Positions 24,820 through 32,434 of a stretch of DNA of 64,000 nt are shown here, piece by piece. Every line of letters starts with the position of its first letter. Within the stretch, counting starts at the first letter, position 1. Position numbers and translations under genes: made by a program. The notes beneath the pieces were generated by a model. That model was not told the origin of the DNA, ran no database searches, and was given only the letters and a program-made list of their open reading frames with translations. Where the stretch lies: contig NZ_JACCAB010000001.1 in NCBI RefSeq assembly GCF_013408925.1, positions 1,364,001 through 1,428,000 on the forward strand, given 5' to 3'. The DNA is from Pedococcus badiiscoriae. GTDB taxonomy: Bacteria; Actinomycetota; Actinomycetes; Actinomycetales; Dermatophilaceae.

Positions 24820-25305
24820 ATGGGTGTGAAGCTGCCCGCCTTCCAGACCCTCGTCGACGCGCACTGGCGCGACGTCGCACGCCTGGCCCATGCCCTCGCC
24901 GGTCCCGTCGACGGTGACGATGTCGCCCAGCAGGCGTGGACCCAGGCCCTTGCGGCGTACCCCTCGCTGCGCTCGGCACAGAACCTGCGCGGCTGGCTGC
25001 TGACCATCACGCACCGGTGTGCCATGGACGTGCACCGGGGACGGGCTCGCCGCGCCGTGCCCCACGACGACCCCGCCTCCCTCTCGACGCACCCCCAGGC
25101 CGCGCCTGCGGACGCCGACCTGCCCGACGGACCCCTGTGGGCCGTCGTGGCGGCGCTGCCACCGCGGCAGCGTGAGGCCGTCGTCCTCAAGTACGTCGCC
25201 GACCTCGACCACCCCACCATCGCCGGCGTGCTGGGCACCTCGCCCGCCATGAGCCGGCGCCTCGTGAGCGACGCGCTCGCGACCCTGCGTAAGGACGTGC
25301 CATGA
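24820..25305 (+). CDS. ECF-like RNA polymerase sigma factor
   Basis: A 161-aa sigma-70 family protein. Region 2 spans about 10-75 (DDVAQQAWTQALAAY and LRGWLLTITHRCAMD, the -10 binding helices). Region 4 spans about 108-158 (ALPPRQREAVVLKYVADLDHPTIAGVL followed by the recognition helix). It should direct RNA polymerase to a small set of promoters. ATG 24820 lies 11 nt after GGGGAGG. There is no anti-sigma gene beside it. Instead its stop overlaps the ogt ATG (ATGA), so the two are coupled, which points to control of alkylation repair or to shared expression. Confidence 0.85.
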   Translation: MGVKLPAFQTLVDAHWRDVARLAHALAGPVDGDDVAQQAWTQALAAYPSLRSAQNLRGWLLTITHRCAMDVHRGRARRAVPHDDPASLSTHPQAAPADADLPDGPLWAVVAALPPRQREAVVLKYVADLDHPTIAGVLGTSPAMSRRLVSDALATLRKDVP

Positions 25306-25892
25306 CCGAACCCACTGCCCGCCTCTCGGCCTTTCGGCCGACCGAGGGCGCCCTGCACCCGCCGGTGCTTGCGCCGAGCGATGTCTCCTACGTCGTCGAG
25401 GACACCGCCATCGGCCGGATGCTGTTGGCCCGCAACGACTCTGGCGCCCTGGTCGCCTCGGCGTTCGTGGCCACGAGCGAGGACGAGGACCACGTCCTCG
25501 CCCGGCTCAGCGAGCGGGTCTCACCTCGAGTGCTGCGCCAGCCCCGCGAGCTGGACGACGCGCGCACCCAGCTCGACGACTTCCTCGCGGGACGGACGCG
25601 GGAGTTCACGCTGCGCACCGACCTGGCCCTCGCGTCCGACTTCCAGCGGACCGTACTGCCCCGCCTCGCGGCGACGGTCCACTACGGCGACCGGGCCACC
25701 TATGGCGAGCTGGCCGCCAGCATGGCCCGGCCCAAGGCCGCTCGCGCGGTCGGCGCCGCACTTGGTGCCAACCCGCTGTGCGTGGTGCTCCCGTGCCACC
25801 GCGTCGTGGCCTCGAGCGGTGCGCTGACCGGGTATGCCGGTGGCCTGGCGGCCAAGCGCTACCTCCTCGAGCTGGAGGCCAGCCACCGGTGA
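25302..25892 (+). CDS. ogt: O6-alkylguanine-DNA methyltransferase
   Basis: A suicide DNA-repair protein of 196 aa that takes the alkyl group from O6-alkylguanine onto its own cysteine. The active site PCHRV is at 164-168 with C165. R149 in ARAVGAALGANP is the arginine that flips the base, and YGELAASMARPKAARA is the helix-turn-helix. The N-terminal domain (about 1-105) is of the Ogt type without the Ada zinc site. It is translationally coupled to the upstream sigma factor. It ends 32 nt before the convergent YetF gene. Confidence 0.95.
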   Translation: MTEPTARLSAFRPTEGALHPPVLAPSDVSYVVEDTAIGRMLLARNDSGALVASAFVATSEDEDHVLARLSERVSPRVLRQPRELDDARTQLDDFLAGRTREFTLRTDLALASDFQRTVLPRLAATVHYGDRATYGELAASMARPKAARAVGAALGANPLCVVLPCHRVVASSGALTGYAGGLAAKRYLLELEASHR

Positions 25893-25924
25893 CGTCGGGT
25901 TGCCCTGAGGTCAGGCTGGGACCG

Positions 25925-26530
25925 TCAGGAGCCGGCCCCGGCCTGGCCGTGCTCCTCGAGCCGCGCCATGAGGGCGTCGACGGCACGGCGCAGGTCACCG
26001 ATCGTGGCGGCGCGCGACTCGGGGCGCAGCTCCACCGTGATCGAACCACCCGGTTCGAGAGCCACCCGCTGCACCTCGCTCAGGGAGTCCGCACCCTGTT
26101 TCTGGATCGCGTTGTTGAGCTCCTCTGGGCTCATGCCCACGTGGGCCAGGGCACGGTGGTCGAGCACGCCGTCCTTGACCACCTCGGTGGGCCGTCCGTC
26201 GAGCAGCTCGGCGACCCGGGGGCTGTGCAGTGACCAGCGGTCGAGGCCCGCGTTGACGAGGACGAGGACAGCCGCACCCAGCAGACCGCCCACCAGGGAG
26301 TTGTCGTTGCCGATGATGGCGTTCTGGACGACGTTGGACAGCAGGAGCACGACGACGAGGTCCTGCGAGTTCATCTGTGCCATCAGGCGTTTGCCCGCGA
26401 TCCTGATGATCAGCAGGATGCCGAGGTAGACCGCGATGGTCCGGATGATCTTCTCGGCCGGGGGGATGTCCAGGTGGAAGAGGTCGTCGACGACCCCCTG
26501 CGGCGCTGCGGCGACGAGCTGAACGAACAC
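25925..26530 (-). CDS. YetF/DUF421 family membrane protein
   Basis: A 201-aa protein with three N-terminal transmembrane helices (about 28-45, 55-75 and 80-97). The conserved GKRLMAQMNSQDLVVVLLLSN block between helices 1 and 2 defines DUF421. A cytoplasmic alpha/beta domain follows (about 100-175), with DGVLDHRALAHVGMSPEELNNAI. The GTG start at 26530 is supported by GAGGAG 6 nt upstream. The function is not established. YetF proteins are linked to spore or stress phenotypes in Bacillus. It is transcribed away from the AAA ATPase gene, with 78 nt between them on the same strand. Confidence 0.85.
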   Translation of the reverse strand: MFVQLVAAAPQGVVDDLFHLDIPPAEKIIRTIAVYLGILLIIRIAGKRLMAQMNSQDLVVVLLLSNVVQNAIIGNDNSLVGGLLGAAVLVLVNAGLDRWSLHSPRVAELLDGRPTEVVKDGVLDHRALAHVGMSPEELNNAIQKQGADSLSEVQRVALEPGGSITVELRPESRAATIGDLRRAVDALMARLEEHGQAGAGS

Positions 26531-26608
26531 AGGGGCTCCTCAGGGTGGGTGGCTCAGGGCTCGAACCTAGCTCCCTGCGGGCTTGCGCGCGGGGAACGCG
26601 GCTGGTGC

Positions 26609-27820
26609 TCAGGGGGCGGAGCGTAGATAGCGCCCGAAGTGGGGCACCGTGAACGCGATCCGGCCACGCTCCCCGGAGTAGATCAGGCCCTTCTTGAGCA
26701 GGGCATCCCGCGCGGGGGAAAGGGACTGGGGCTTTCGGTCGAGCACAGCAGCGACCGCCGACGTCGGCACCGACTCGGTCTCGTCGACCTCCTCGCCGGC
26801 CTCGGCCAGCGACATCGCCGCGTCCGCCATGGCTCGCAGGTACTCGCGTTCGGCCGGCGTGGCCCGTTCGAACCGGGACCCGAAGAAGCCTACGGCCAGC
26901 TCGGCCTCGGCCTCCGGCGCGGCGACGGTGATGTCCTCGGCCGTGATCGGCGAGCGCGGGGCGACGTCCCACGCGACCTTGCCGTAGGCCTGGACGAAGT
27001 ACGGGTAGCCGGCGGTCGCGGCATACATCGCGTCCAGAGCCTCCGGGGTGAACTCCGCCTCCTCGTCGGCTGCCGGGGCAACGAGTGCCCGGTCGGCCGC
27101 GGCGCGGTCGAGCCGGTCGATGCGTTGGTAGCGGAAGAGTCGCTCGGAGTATGACTTCGACGCGGAGAGGACAGCCGGGAGGTGCGGCAGCCCCGCCCCC
27201 ACGACGATGACCGGCAGGCCCGACTGCGAGATCTCGTGACACGCGGCGCAGATCGCGGAGACGTCATCGGCCGACAGGTCCTGCATCTCGTCGATGAAGA
27301 TGGCGACGCCCCGGCCCACGTCTGCCGCCAGGCCGCCCACATCCGTCAGGAGCTCGACGAGGTCGATCTCGATGTCGCCGGAGTCCGCGCGGCCGGTCGT
27401 GGCGGGCGCGTCGATGCCGGGGTTCCACTTCTCGCGGAGCTTCGCGCCAGGGGCGGCATCGCGCTGGGCGAAAGCCTTGATGACCCCGAGGACGTGGTCC
27501 ACCTGGTCGCCCGCGGGGTGTCCGAGCTCGCGGACCGCCACGTGCAGCGCCGCGGACAACGGTCGGCGCAGGCCCTGGTCGGGGCGGGCCTCGAGCTTGC
27601 CGGTGCCCCAGCTCGCGCGGACGCCGGCGGACCGCAGGGCGTTGAGGAGCACCGTCTTGCCGACCCCGCGCAAGCCCGTGAGCACGATGGACCGCTCGGG
27701 TCGGCCGCGGGCGATGCGCTCGAGCACGACGTCGAAGGCCTGCAGCTGCTCGTCGCGACCGGCGAGCTCGGGAGGCCGCTGGCCGGCGCCGGGGGCGTAG
27801 GGGTTGCGTATCGGATCCAC
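26609..27820 (-). CDS. AAA ATPase with C-terminal winged helix
   Basis: A 403-aa cytoplasmic ATPase. Walker A is GLRGVGKT at 49-56 and Walker B is VAIFIDE at 172-178. The GYPYFVQAYGKVAWD lid helix and a C-terminal winged-helix-like segment (about 345-400, ending TVPHFGRYLRS) complete an Orc1/Cdc6-like or AAA_16 layout. Widely distributed in actinobacteria as an orphan ATP-binding protein. The role is unknown, and conflict systems, DNA binding and regulation are all possible. The GTG start at 27820 precedes DPIRNPYAPGAGQRPPEL, the conserved entry of this family. It is divergent from the padR gene. Confidence 0.8.
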   Translation of the reverse strand: MDPIRNPYAPGAGQRPPELAGRDEQLQAFDVVLERIARGRPERSIVLTGLRGVGKTVLLNALRSAGVRASWGTGKLEARPDQGLRRPLSAALHVAVRELGHPAGDQVDHVLGVIKAFAQRDAAPGAKLREKWNPGIDAPATTGRADSGDIEIDLVELLTDVGGLAADVGRGVAIFIDEMQDLSADDVSAICAACHEISQSGLPVIVVGAGLPHLPAVLSASKSYSERLFRYQRIDRLDRAAADRALVAPAADEEAEFTPEALDAMYAATAGYPYFVQAYGKVAWDVAPRSPITAEDITVAAPEAEAELAVGFFGSRFERATPAEREYLRAMADAAMSLAEAGEEVDETESVPTSAVAAVLDRKPQSLSPARDALLKKGLIYSGERGRIAFTVPHFGRYLRSAP

Positions 27821-27941
27821 GATCGCAGCGTATGGCTGTTTCTAGCGTTTACCTGAGATTTCCGCATACGGCGCGATCGTGTCGCGGCCGGGATAGGCCG
27901 GATAGTTCGTTCGAGTCATGGTCGGGCTGGCTCGACATAGG

Positions 27942-27947
27942 TAGATT
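27942..27947 (+). promoter_or_regulatory. Candidate leaderless -10 box of padR operon
   Basis: TAGATT at 27942-27947 fits the actinobacterial -10 pattern TANNNT. It ends 6 nt before the padR ATG at 27954, so the transcript would start at or next to the start codon. No Shine-Dalgarno sequence is visible. The surrounding 27840-27950 stretch is AT-richer than its neighbours. A PadR autoregulatory site would be expected here, but I cannot point to a convincing dyad. Confidence 0.4.
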
Positions 27948-27953
27948 TAAGCG

Positions 27954-28289
27954 ATGCGGAGAAACCGGCCCTTGTCACCGCAGGCCTGTCGCCTGCTGGG
28001 CGCCTTTGCCGCCGAGCCCTCCCAGTGGCGTCACGGCTACGACCTGATGACGGAGGTCGGCGTGTCCTCGGGCTCGCTCTACCCCATCCTCGCCCGGCTG
28101 GCCGACCGCGGGCTCCTGGAGTCCTCCTGGGACACCCCGACCGAGGGTCGCCCGCCGCGGCACCTCTACCGACTCACGACCCCCGGACAGCAGGAGGCAG
28201 CCCGGTTGGCCACCGTCGCGCTCAGTGCCGCGAGGTCGGCAAGCGCTGTCCGGCCTCGACCGACCGCCCGCGCCGCCGGAGGTGCGTGA
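27954..28289 (+). CDS. PadR family transcriptional regulator
   Basis: A 111-aa winged-helix DNA-binding protein. The PadR pattern is clear: LGAFAAEPSQWRHGYDLMTEVGVSSGSLYPILARLADRGLLES is the helix-turn-helix, followed by the wing RPPRHLYRLT. The C-terminal dimerisation helix is short. PadR proteins usually repress the gene next to them. Here the stop overlaps the ATG of a membrane protein gene (TGATG), so the pair is co-transcribed and probably autoregulated. The inducer is unknown. Confidence 0.9.
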   Translation: MRRNRPLSPQACRLLGAFAAEPSQWRHGYDLMTEVGVSSGSLYPILARLADRGLLESSWDTPTEGRPPRHLYRLTTPGQQEAARLATVALSAARSASAVRPRPTARAAGGA

Positions 28290-29137
28290 TGCGCCCCGAC
28301 GGTGCCGCGCGGGTGCTCGGCATCCTGCGACGCCTGGTCGCACCGGGCAGGCGCGAGTGGGGCGATGCGATGTGGGGAGAGCTGGCGAACGTCCGGGGGC
28401 GCCGCGCCCGGTGGCGGTTCACACTGGGCTGCCTGGTCGCGGTGCTGATGACACCGGCCGCCGTCCGCGACCCGGGTCGGCACCTGCTCAGGCTCCTCGC
28501 ACTGGGGGTCGGTGGTGCTGGAGCCCTGGTCGCGATCGCGTTCCTCCGGTATCCCGGACTCCTCACCGGGGTCGGGACGGGGCTGGCGGTGCTGGCGTTC
28601 CTGGGAGTCCTCGTGGTCTACCTGGTCGTCGCCAGGCTGGCGACCAACGCCGCGCCCGACGGTGCCGCCGCACGAGTCGCCCTGCTCTGCACCGCCGTCA
28701 TCGTCGGCTGCTGGGTGCTGGTGGAGACCGCCACTGTGCTCCCCACCGCGGTCCACGCCGGGCTGCTCGGTGCTGCCGGGATCGCCCTCACCCCGCTGGT
28801 CGCCGGCTTCCTCAGCGGTCGCCGCGCGCCCTCGCGGGCCACGGCGCCAGCCGGTGCGGTGCTCACCAGCCTCGCGGCCGGGATCGTGCTCTTCGTCGTG
28901 TGGGTCGGGGAGACGGTCGCGACCGGCGGCCAGCCGTACGACCCCGGCCAGCTCCGCGACTTCCGGAGCAGTGGCGCCCGGGACCTCGCGACCTACGCCG
29001 TGAGCGACAACCTCGGCGCGTCGATGGTCCTGCTCATCCTCGTGCCGCTGGTCTCGGCGTGCCTGGGCATCCTCGGCGCGGTGGCCGGCAGGGCGATCTG
29101 GCAGCGGTCGACCAGGCAGGCAGAGCCAGTCGGCTGA
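28289..29137 (+). CDS. PadR-linked multi-span membrane protein
   Basis: A 282-aa inner-membrane protein with seven or so hydrophobic segments after a cytoplasmic start that carries RREWGDAMWGELANV. The WGxAMxxEL pattern followed by RARWRFTLGCL is typical of membrane proteins found beside padR genes in actinobacteria. No transport or enzymatic motif is visible. It is translationally coupled to padR at ATG 28289 and ends 4 nt before the convergent DUF3806 gene. A role in sensing or responding to envelope-active compounds is a guess from context. Confidence 0.7.
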   Translation: MRPDGAARVLGILRRLVAPGRREWGDAMWGELANVRGRRARWRFTLGCLVAVLMTPAAVRDPGRHLLRLLALGVGGAGALVAIAFLRYPGLLTGVGTGLAVLAFLGVLVVYLVVARLATNAAPDGAAARVALLCTAVIVGCWVLVETATVLPTAVHAGLLGAAGIALTPLVAGFLSGRRAPSRATAPAGAVLTSLAAGIVLFVVWVGETVATGGQPYDPGQLRDFRSSGARDLATYAVSDNLGASMVLLILVPLVSACLGILGAVAGRAIWQRSTRQAEPVG

Positions 29138-29141
29138 CCGC

Positions 29142-29657
29142 TCAGTGGCGGGTGCGGCGGCGGACGATGTGACCGACGACGGCGGGGATCCAGCCCGTCT
29201 CGCCCCGCATCCAGCGGCCCGCCACGAGGTTGTGCGGGACGACGACGAACGACCCCTTGAAGCCCTCGGTCAGCGCCAGGTCAGTGCCGAAGACATCGGT
29301 GACAACCTGCCAGTCGAGGTCGGTGTGGCGGTCGAGGTGCTCGCCGATGCCCACGGCGTACCGCTCGACGATGGCGGCGTGGTCGGGGCGGCCGTCCTCG
29401 GGCGCGGCCGACCACGCGGCATACTCCCGGTCCAGGCCGGCACTGAGGGAGTCGAGGTCGTCGACGTCGACCCCGTCGGCGGTCAAGGAGGCGAGGGCGG
29501 CGGCGATCCGGTCGCGCTCAGCATCTCCGAGCGGTTCGACGATCGGACGCAGTGAGGCACCCGGGTCGAGCGTGTCGCCGGCGTCCGGGAGGGTGCGCTC
29601 CTTTGGCTCGGGCGCCTCGGTGTCCGAGTCGCCGCGGCCCCGACCGAACCACGCCAT
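29142..29657 (-). CDS. DUF3806 domain protein
   Basis: A 171-aa soluble protein. The N-terminal 45 residues are polar and probably disordered. The rest resembles DUF3806: GIGEHLDRHTDLDWQVVTDVFGTDLAL, then a strand FVVVPHNLVAGRWMRGE, which are its conserved blocks. Function is unknown. It lies 9 nt downstream of the rhodanese gene on the same strand and is probably co-transcribed with it. Confidence 0.75.
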   Translation of the reverse strand: MAWFGRGRGDSDTEAPEPKERTLPDAGDTLDPGASLRPIVEPLGDAERDRIAAALASLTADGVDVDDLDSLSAGLDREYAAWSAAPEDGRPDHAAIVERYAVGIGEHLDRHTDLDWQVVTDVFGTDLALTEGFKGSFVVVPHNLVAGRWMRGETGWIPAVVGHIVRRRTRH

Positions 29658-29666
29658 GGCCGCGGC

Positions 29667-30002
29667 CTACTTGACCGTGGCCGAGCCCGAGTCGGCGACG
29701 AGCTGCTTGCCCGCGCCCTGCCACGCCTTCATGCCGCCGTCGAGGTTGGCCACGTCGAACCCCTGCTGGGACAGCCACGCGACCGCCCGCGAGGAACGTC
29801 CGCCTCCGCGGCAGGTCACCGCGAGCGTGCCCGCGTCGGTGTCGGGCAGCTCATCGAGGCGGCTCGGCAGCTCGCCCAGCGGGATGTGGACGGCACCCGG
29901 CGCGTGCCCGGCGTCCCATTCGTCCTGCTCCCGCACGTCGAGGAGGACCGCATGGTCGTGGACGTCCGTGACGGGCACCTGGGGGATGGTCATGCCCACC
30001 AT
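29667..30002 (-). CDS. Single-domain rhodanese-like protein
   Basis: A 111-aa cytoplasmic protein with a single rhodanese domain. The active-site loop CRGGGRSS carries the catalytic cysteine, within the order LLDVREQDEWDAGHAPGA, IPLGEL, CRGGGRS and NLDGGMKAW. It probably moves sulfane sulfur to thiol acceptors. Starts at 30002 or 29993 (MTIPQV) both fit. It is followed 9 nt later by the DUF3806 gene. Confidence 0.9.
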   Translation of the reverse strand: MVGMTIPQVPVTDVHDHAVLLDVREQDEWDAGHAPGAVHIPLGELPSRLDELPDTDAGTLAVTCRGGGRSSRAVAWLSQQGFDVANLDGGMKAWQGAGKQLVADSGSATVK

Positions 30003-30108
30003 GAAACACCCCTCACCCGAGCACGCGGAAATCCGGTGGGCAGCGGTTCTTCAGGAGGCGGGCCTCGGTCCGCGGGGCCGCACCGCAGTTTGCGGCCAAG
30101 CTCTGGGC

Positions 30109-30720
30109 CTACGGGCCCTCGGCGAGCAGTTGCCCTTCACTCTTCGTGATGATCGGAATGTCTCGCGTGGTGCTCAGCTGCTTCGGTAGGGAAGGGCTTT
30201 CGCGATCGACTTTGGTGAAGCTGGTCGAGGAGCTGTCGAGGGTGGCGTAGAGCCCAGCTGGGCCGCCGACGATGGCGTAGCCACCCGCGGGGGAGTTCTT
30301 CTGGTACATCGCCGGCGCGAGGAACATGACGTAGGGGCCTCCCTGGGCGGTTGCCGCTTTCCCGGTGACCTCATCCGTCCCGGGGCTCACGACGTCGATG
30401 GTCTTGCCGGATACCTTCCCCGAGAGGACCTTGATGACCTGGATGCGCACGTAGGGGGTTCCGGCCACTCCTGGCGCCGCTCTCCTGGAGGGCATCGGAC
30501 GAACGAACTGCTCGCCAACTGGCTTGCCCAGGATGATGGCGCTGGCCTTGTCGGCCAACTGGGTGATCGAGGTGTATTCCTGGGCGCGACTTCCCTCCGA
30601 GACGATCCGGGGGATGTGGGGCTGATCGCTCGCGGCGGGATTGTTGCCGCTTGCGCAGCCTGCCAGGAGGGCCAGCGAGGCCAGGACCGCGGTGCCGACG
30701 AGGGGCTCAGTAGATCGCAT
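30109..30720 (-). CDS. Putative lipoprotein
   Basis: A 203-aa exported protein. The signal peptide ends in a lipobox LAGC with acylated cysteine C22, then a Ser/Asn-rich linker. The mature part has beta-rich segments (YVRIQVIKVLSGKVSGKTIDVVSPGTDE, GPYVMFLAP, AIVGGPAGLYATLD) like small OB/immunoglobulin-type surface domains. No family is recognised. Its first 14 nt overlap the end of the matrixin gene, so both are made from one message. It could bind, tether or regulate that secreted protease. The base composition of 30.1-31.3 kb looks somewhat lower in GC than flanking genes. Confidence 0.75.
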   Translation of the reverse strand: MRSTEPLVGTAVLASLALLAGCASGNNPAASDQPHIPRIVSEGSRAQEYTSITQLADKASAIILGKPVGEQFVRPMPSRRAAPGVAGTPYVRIQVIKVLSGKVSGKTIDVVSPGTDEVTGKAATAQGGPYVMFLAPAMYQKNSPAGGYAIVGGPAGLYATLDSSSTSFTKVDRESPSLPKQLSTTRDIPIITKSEGQLLAEGP

Positions 30721-31279
30721 TGATGCCTGCCTTGTCGTCGGAGCTCGGAGTGGTCACGGTGCGGGAGTCGTCGGGGTACATCAGGATTGCCCTGCTCGAG
30801 GCGTTGTGGGCCAGCCCAAAGGCGTGGCCGAGCTCGTGCGCGGCGACGCCCTGACGCTTGGCTGCGGTGTAGCCAGAAACCAGCGACCAGTTGAGCACCA
30901 CTTCCATACCTCCTGAGGTCCAGCGGCCGCTCGTGCACGGCGGGGCGGATTGAACCGTTCCCGCTGCACGTGTGACGCCGGTCCAGGCGACGGTGTTCCC
31001 TCTGTTCTCGTTCAACCCAGTCAGGTTCGTCGTCGAACCATTGACCACGTACTTTGCCTGCACCGCAGCGTTGTTCCAGCTGGCTGCGGCACCCGACCAC
31101 GCCGGGTATGACAGGTACGGCGAGGGCGCTCGCAGGTTCACTGTCGACGAGGACCATCGACACCCGAGGCTTGCGTATGCATGTGCTGGTGATGCCGTCA
31201 GGGCGCTCACCAGCGCGACGGTCGCCCCCATGGCCACCGACGTGGCCAACGCTCGTCGTACCCCTGTTCGTCGAATCAT
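30707..31279 (-). CDS. Secreted matrixin-type zinc metalloprotease
   Basis: A 190-aa exported protein. The signal peptide ends near AHA (residue 34). The zinc site HELGHAFGLAH at 148-158 supplies H148, H152, H158 and catalytic E149, and the Met-turn follows at ILMYP (M167). The domain has the size of a minimal matrixin/metzincin protease. Three cysteines (C40, C115 and none later) leave one possible disulfide. The ATG at 31279 is chosen because GGGGGA lies 6 nt upstream, whereas the ATG at 31285 directly abuts it. It is co-translated with the downstream lipoprotein. The substrate is unknown. Confidence 0.85.
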   Translation of the reverse strand: MIRRTGVRRALATSVAMGATVALVSALTASPAHAYASLGCRWSSSTVNLRAPSPYLSYPAWSGAAASWNNAAVQAKYVVNGSTTNLTGLNENRGNTVAWTGVTRAAGTVQSAPPCTSGRWTSGGMEVVLNWSLVSGYTAAKRQGVAAHELGHAFGLAHNASSRAILMYPDDSRTVTTPSSDDKAGINAIY

Positions 31280-31428
31280 TCTCATTCCCCCATTGCGGCC
31301 CGCGGAAAACGCCTCCCGAAGGTGAACCCCCAAGCGGGGACGCGTGGACAGGGCAGCACGCTGTGGGGCCTACCTGTAAGACGCGCGGCACGCACAGATG
31401 TGACGGGGAGGGTTTGTCCGAGCTCGAG

Positions 31429-31456
31429 CGCCTTCGTCGAGCAGGTCACGAAGGCG
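31429..31456 (-). terminator. Hairpin after the Fpg-family gene
   Basis: CGCCTTCGT (31429-31437) pairs perfectly with ACGAAGGCG (31448-31456) around a 10-nt loop. It begins 30 nt beyond the stop of the DNA glycosylase gene on the minus strand. There is no T-tract. The remaining DNA between 31280 and 31428 holds no gene and should carry the protease promoter. Confidence 0.5.
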
Positions 31457-31485
31457 AAAGCCCGCGCGGGTCGCGTCAGCGCTCG

Positions 31486-32346
31486 CTACTTCAGGAGGCG
31501 GGACATCCGTCGGTCGGCCAGCGGCTTGCCCCCGGTCTGGCAGGTTGCGCAGTACTGCAGCGACGAGTCGGCGAACGACACCTCGCGCACGATGTCGCCG
31601 CAGACCGGGCAGGTCTCGCCGGTGCGGCCGTGCACCCTCATTCCGGCGCGCTTGGCGTCCTTGAGCTCCTTGGCCGGCTTGCCCGAGGCCGTGGCGACGG
31701 CCGCCGCGAGCGTTTCCCGCAGCGCGGCGTACAAGCGGTCCACGGCCTCGTCGTCGAGGCTCGCGGCCATCGCGAACGGCGACATCTTGGCCACGTGCAG
31801 GATCTCGTCGGAGTAGGCGTTGCCGATCCCGGCGATGAAGCCCTGGTCGCGCAGCAGCCCCTTGATCTGTGCGCGTCGCCCCGACAGCAGCGTCCCGAAC
31901 GCCTCGCGGGTGAACTCGTCGGCCATCGGGTCGGGTCCCAGGGACGCGATCCCCGGGACGTCGCGCGGGTCACGGACGAGGTAGGCAGCGAGGCGCTTCT
32001 TGGTGCCGGCCTCGGTGAGGTCGAAGCCGGACGCGTCGGAGAACCTGGCGCGCAGGGCGATCGGCGACTTGCCCGGGCGCAGCATCGTGGTGGGCATCGC
32101 GTCGGACCAGCGCAACCAGCCCGCGCGGGCGAGGTGGAAGACGAGGTGGATGCCGTCGCAGTCGATGTCGACGAACTTGCCATGTCGCGACACCGCGTCG
32201 ACGGGCGCTCCGGTCAGGGCCTGAGGCGGCGGGTCGAACGTCTTCAGCACGGAGAAAGACCCGAGCTCGACCCCGGTCACGGCCAGCCCGACGATCCGCT
32301 CGGCGAGGAAGTCGACGAGCGCCTGGACCTCGGGCAGCTCCGGCAT
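31486..32346 (-). CDS. Fpg/Nei family DNA glycosylase
   Basis: A base-excision repair enzyme of 286 aa that removes oxidised bases and nicks the abasic site. MPELPEVQ supplies the catalytic P2 and E3. The helix-two-turn-helix region is RDQGFIAGIGNAYSDEIL. A C-terminal zinc finger has CPVC and CATC pairs (CPVCGDI... YCATCQ). The lysine-bearing beta turn is around SRHGKFVDI. It is of the Fpg-like type, but differs enough from classical MutM that Nei-like specificity cannot be excluded. ATG 32346 begins the mature sequence, as required for the N-terminal proline nucleophile. It is divergent from the MFS gene. Confidence 0.92.
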   Translation of the reverse strand: MPELPEVQALVDFLAERIVGLAVTGVELGSFSVLKTFDPPPQALTGAPVDAVSRHGKFVDIDCDGIHLVFHLARAGWLRWSDAMPTTMLRPGKSPIALRARFSDASGFDLTEAGTKKRLAAYLVRDPRDVPGIASLGPDPMADEFTREAFGTLLSGRRAQIKGLLRDQGFIAGIGNAYSDEILHVAKMSPFAMAASLDDEAVDRLYAALRETLAAAVATASGKPAKELKDAKRAGMRVHGRTGETCPVCGDIVREVSFADSSLQYCATCQTGGKPLADRRMSRLLK

Positions 32347-32434
32347 CGCGCCAAGTTTGTCAGAGATCGGCAGCGGATCCCCGAGAATGCCCGACGCGGC
32401 CGGACCCCTTGCGCCCCGGTGCGACCATGGAGCC

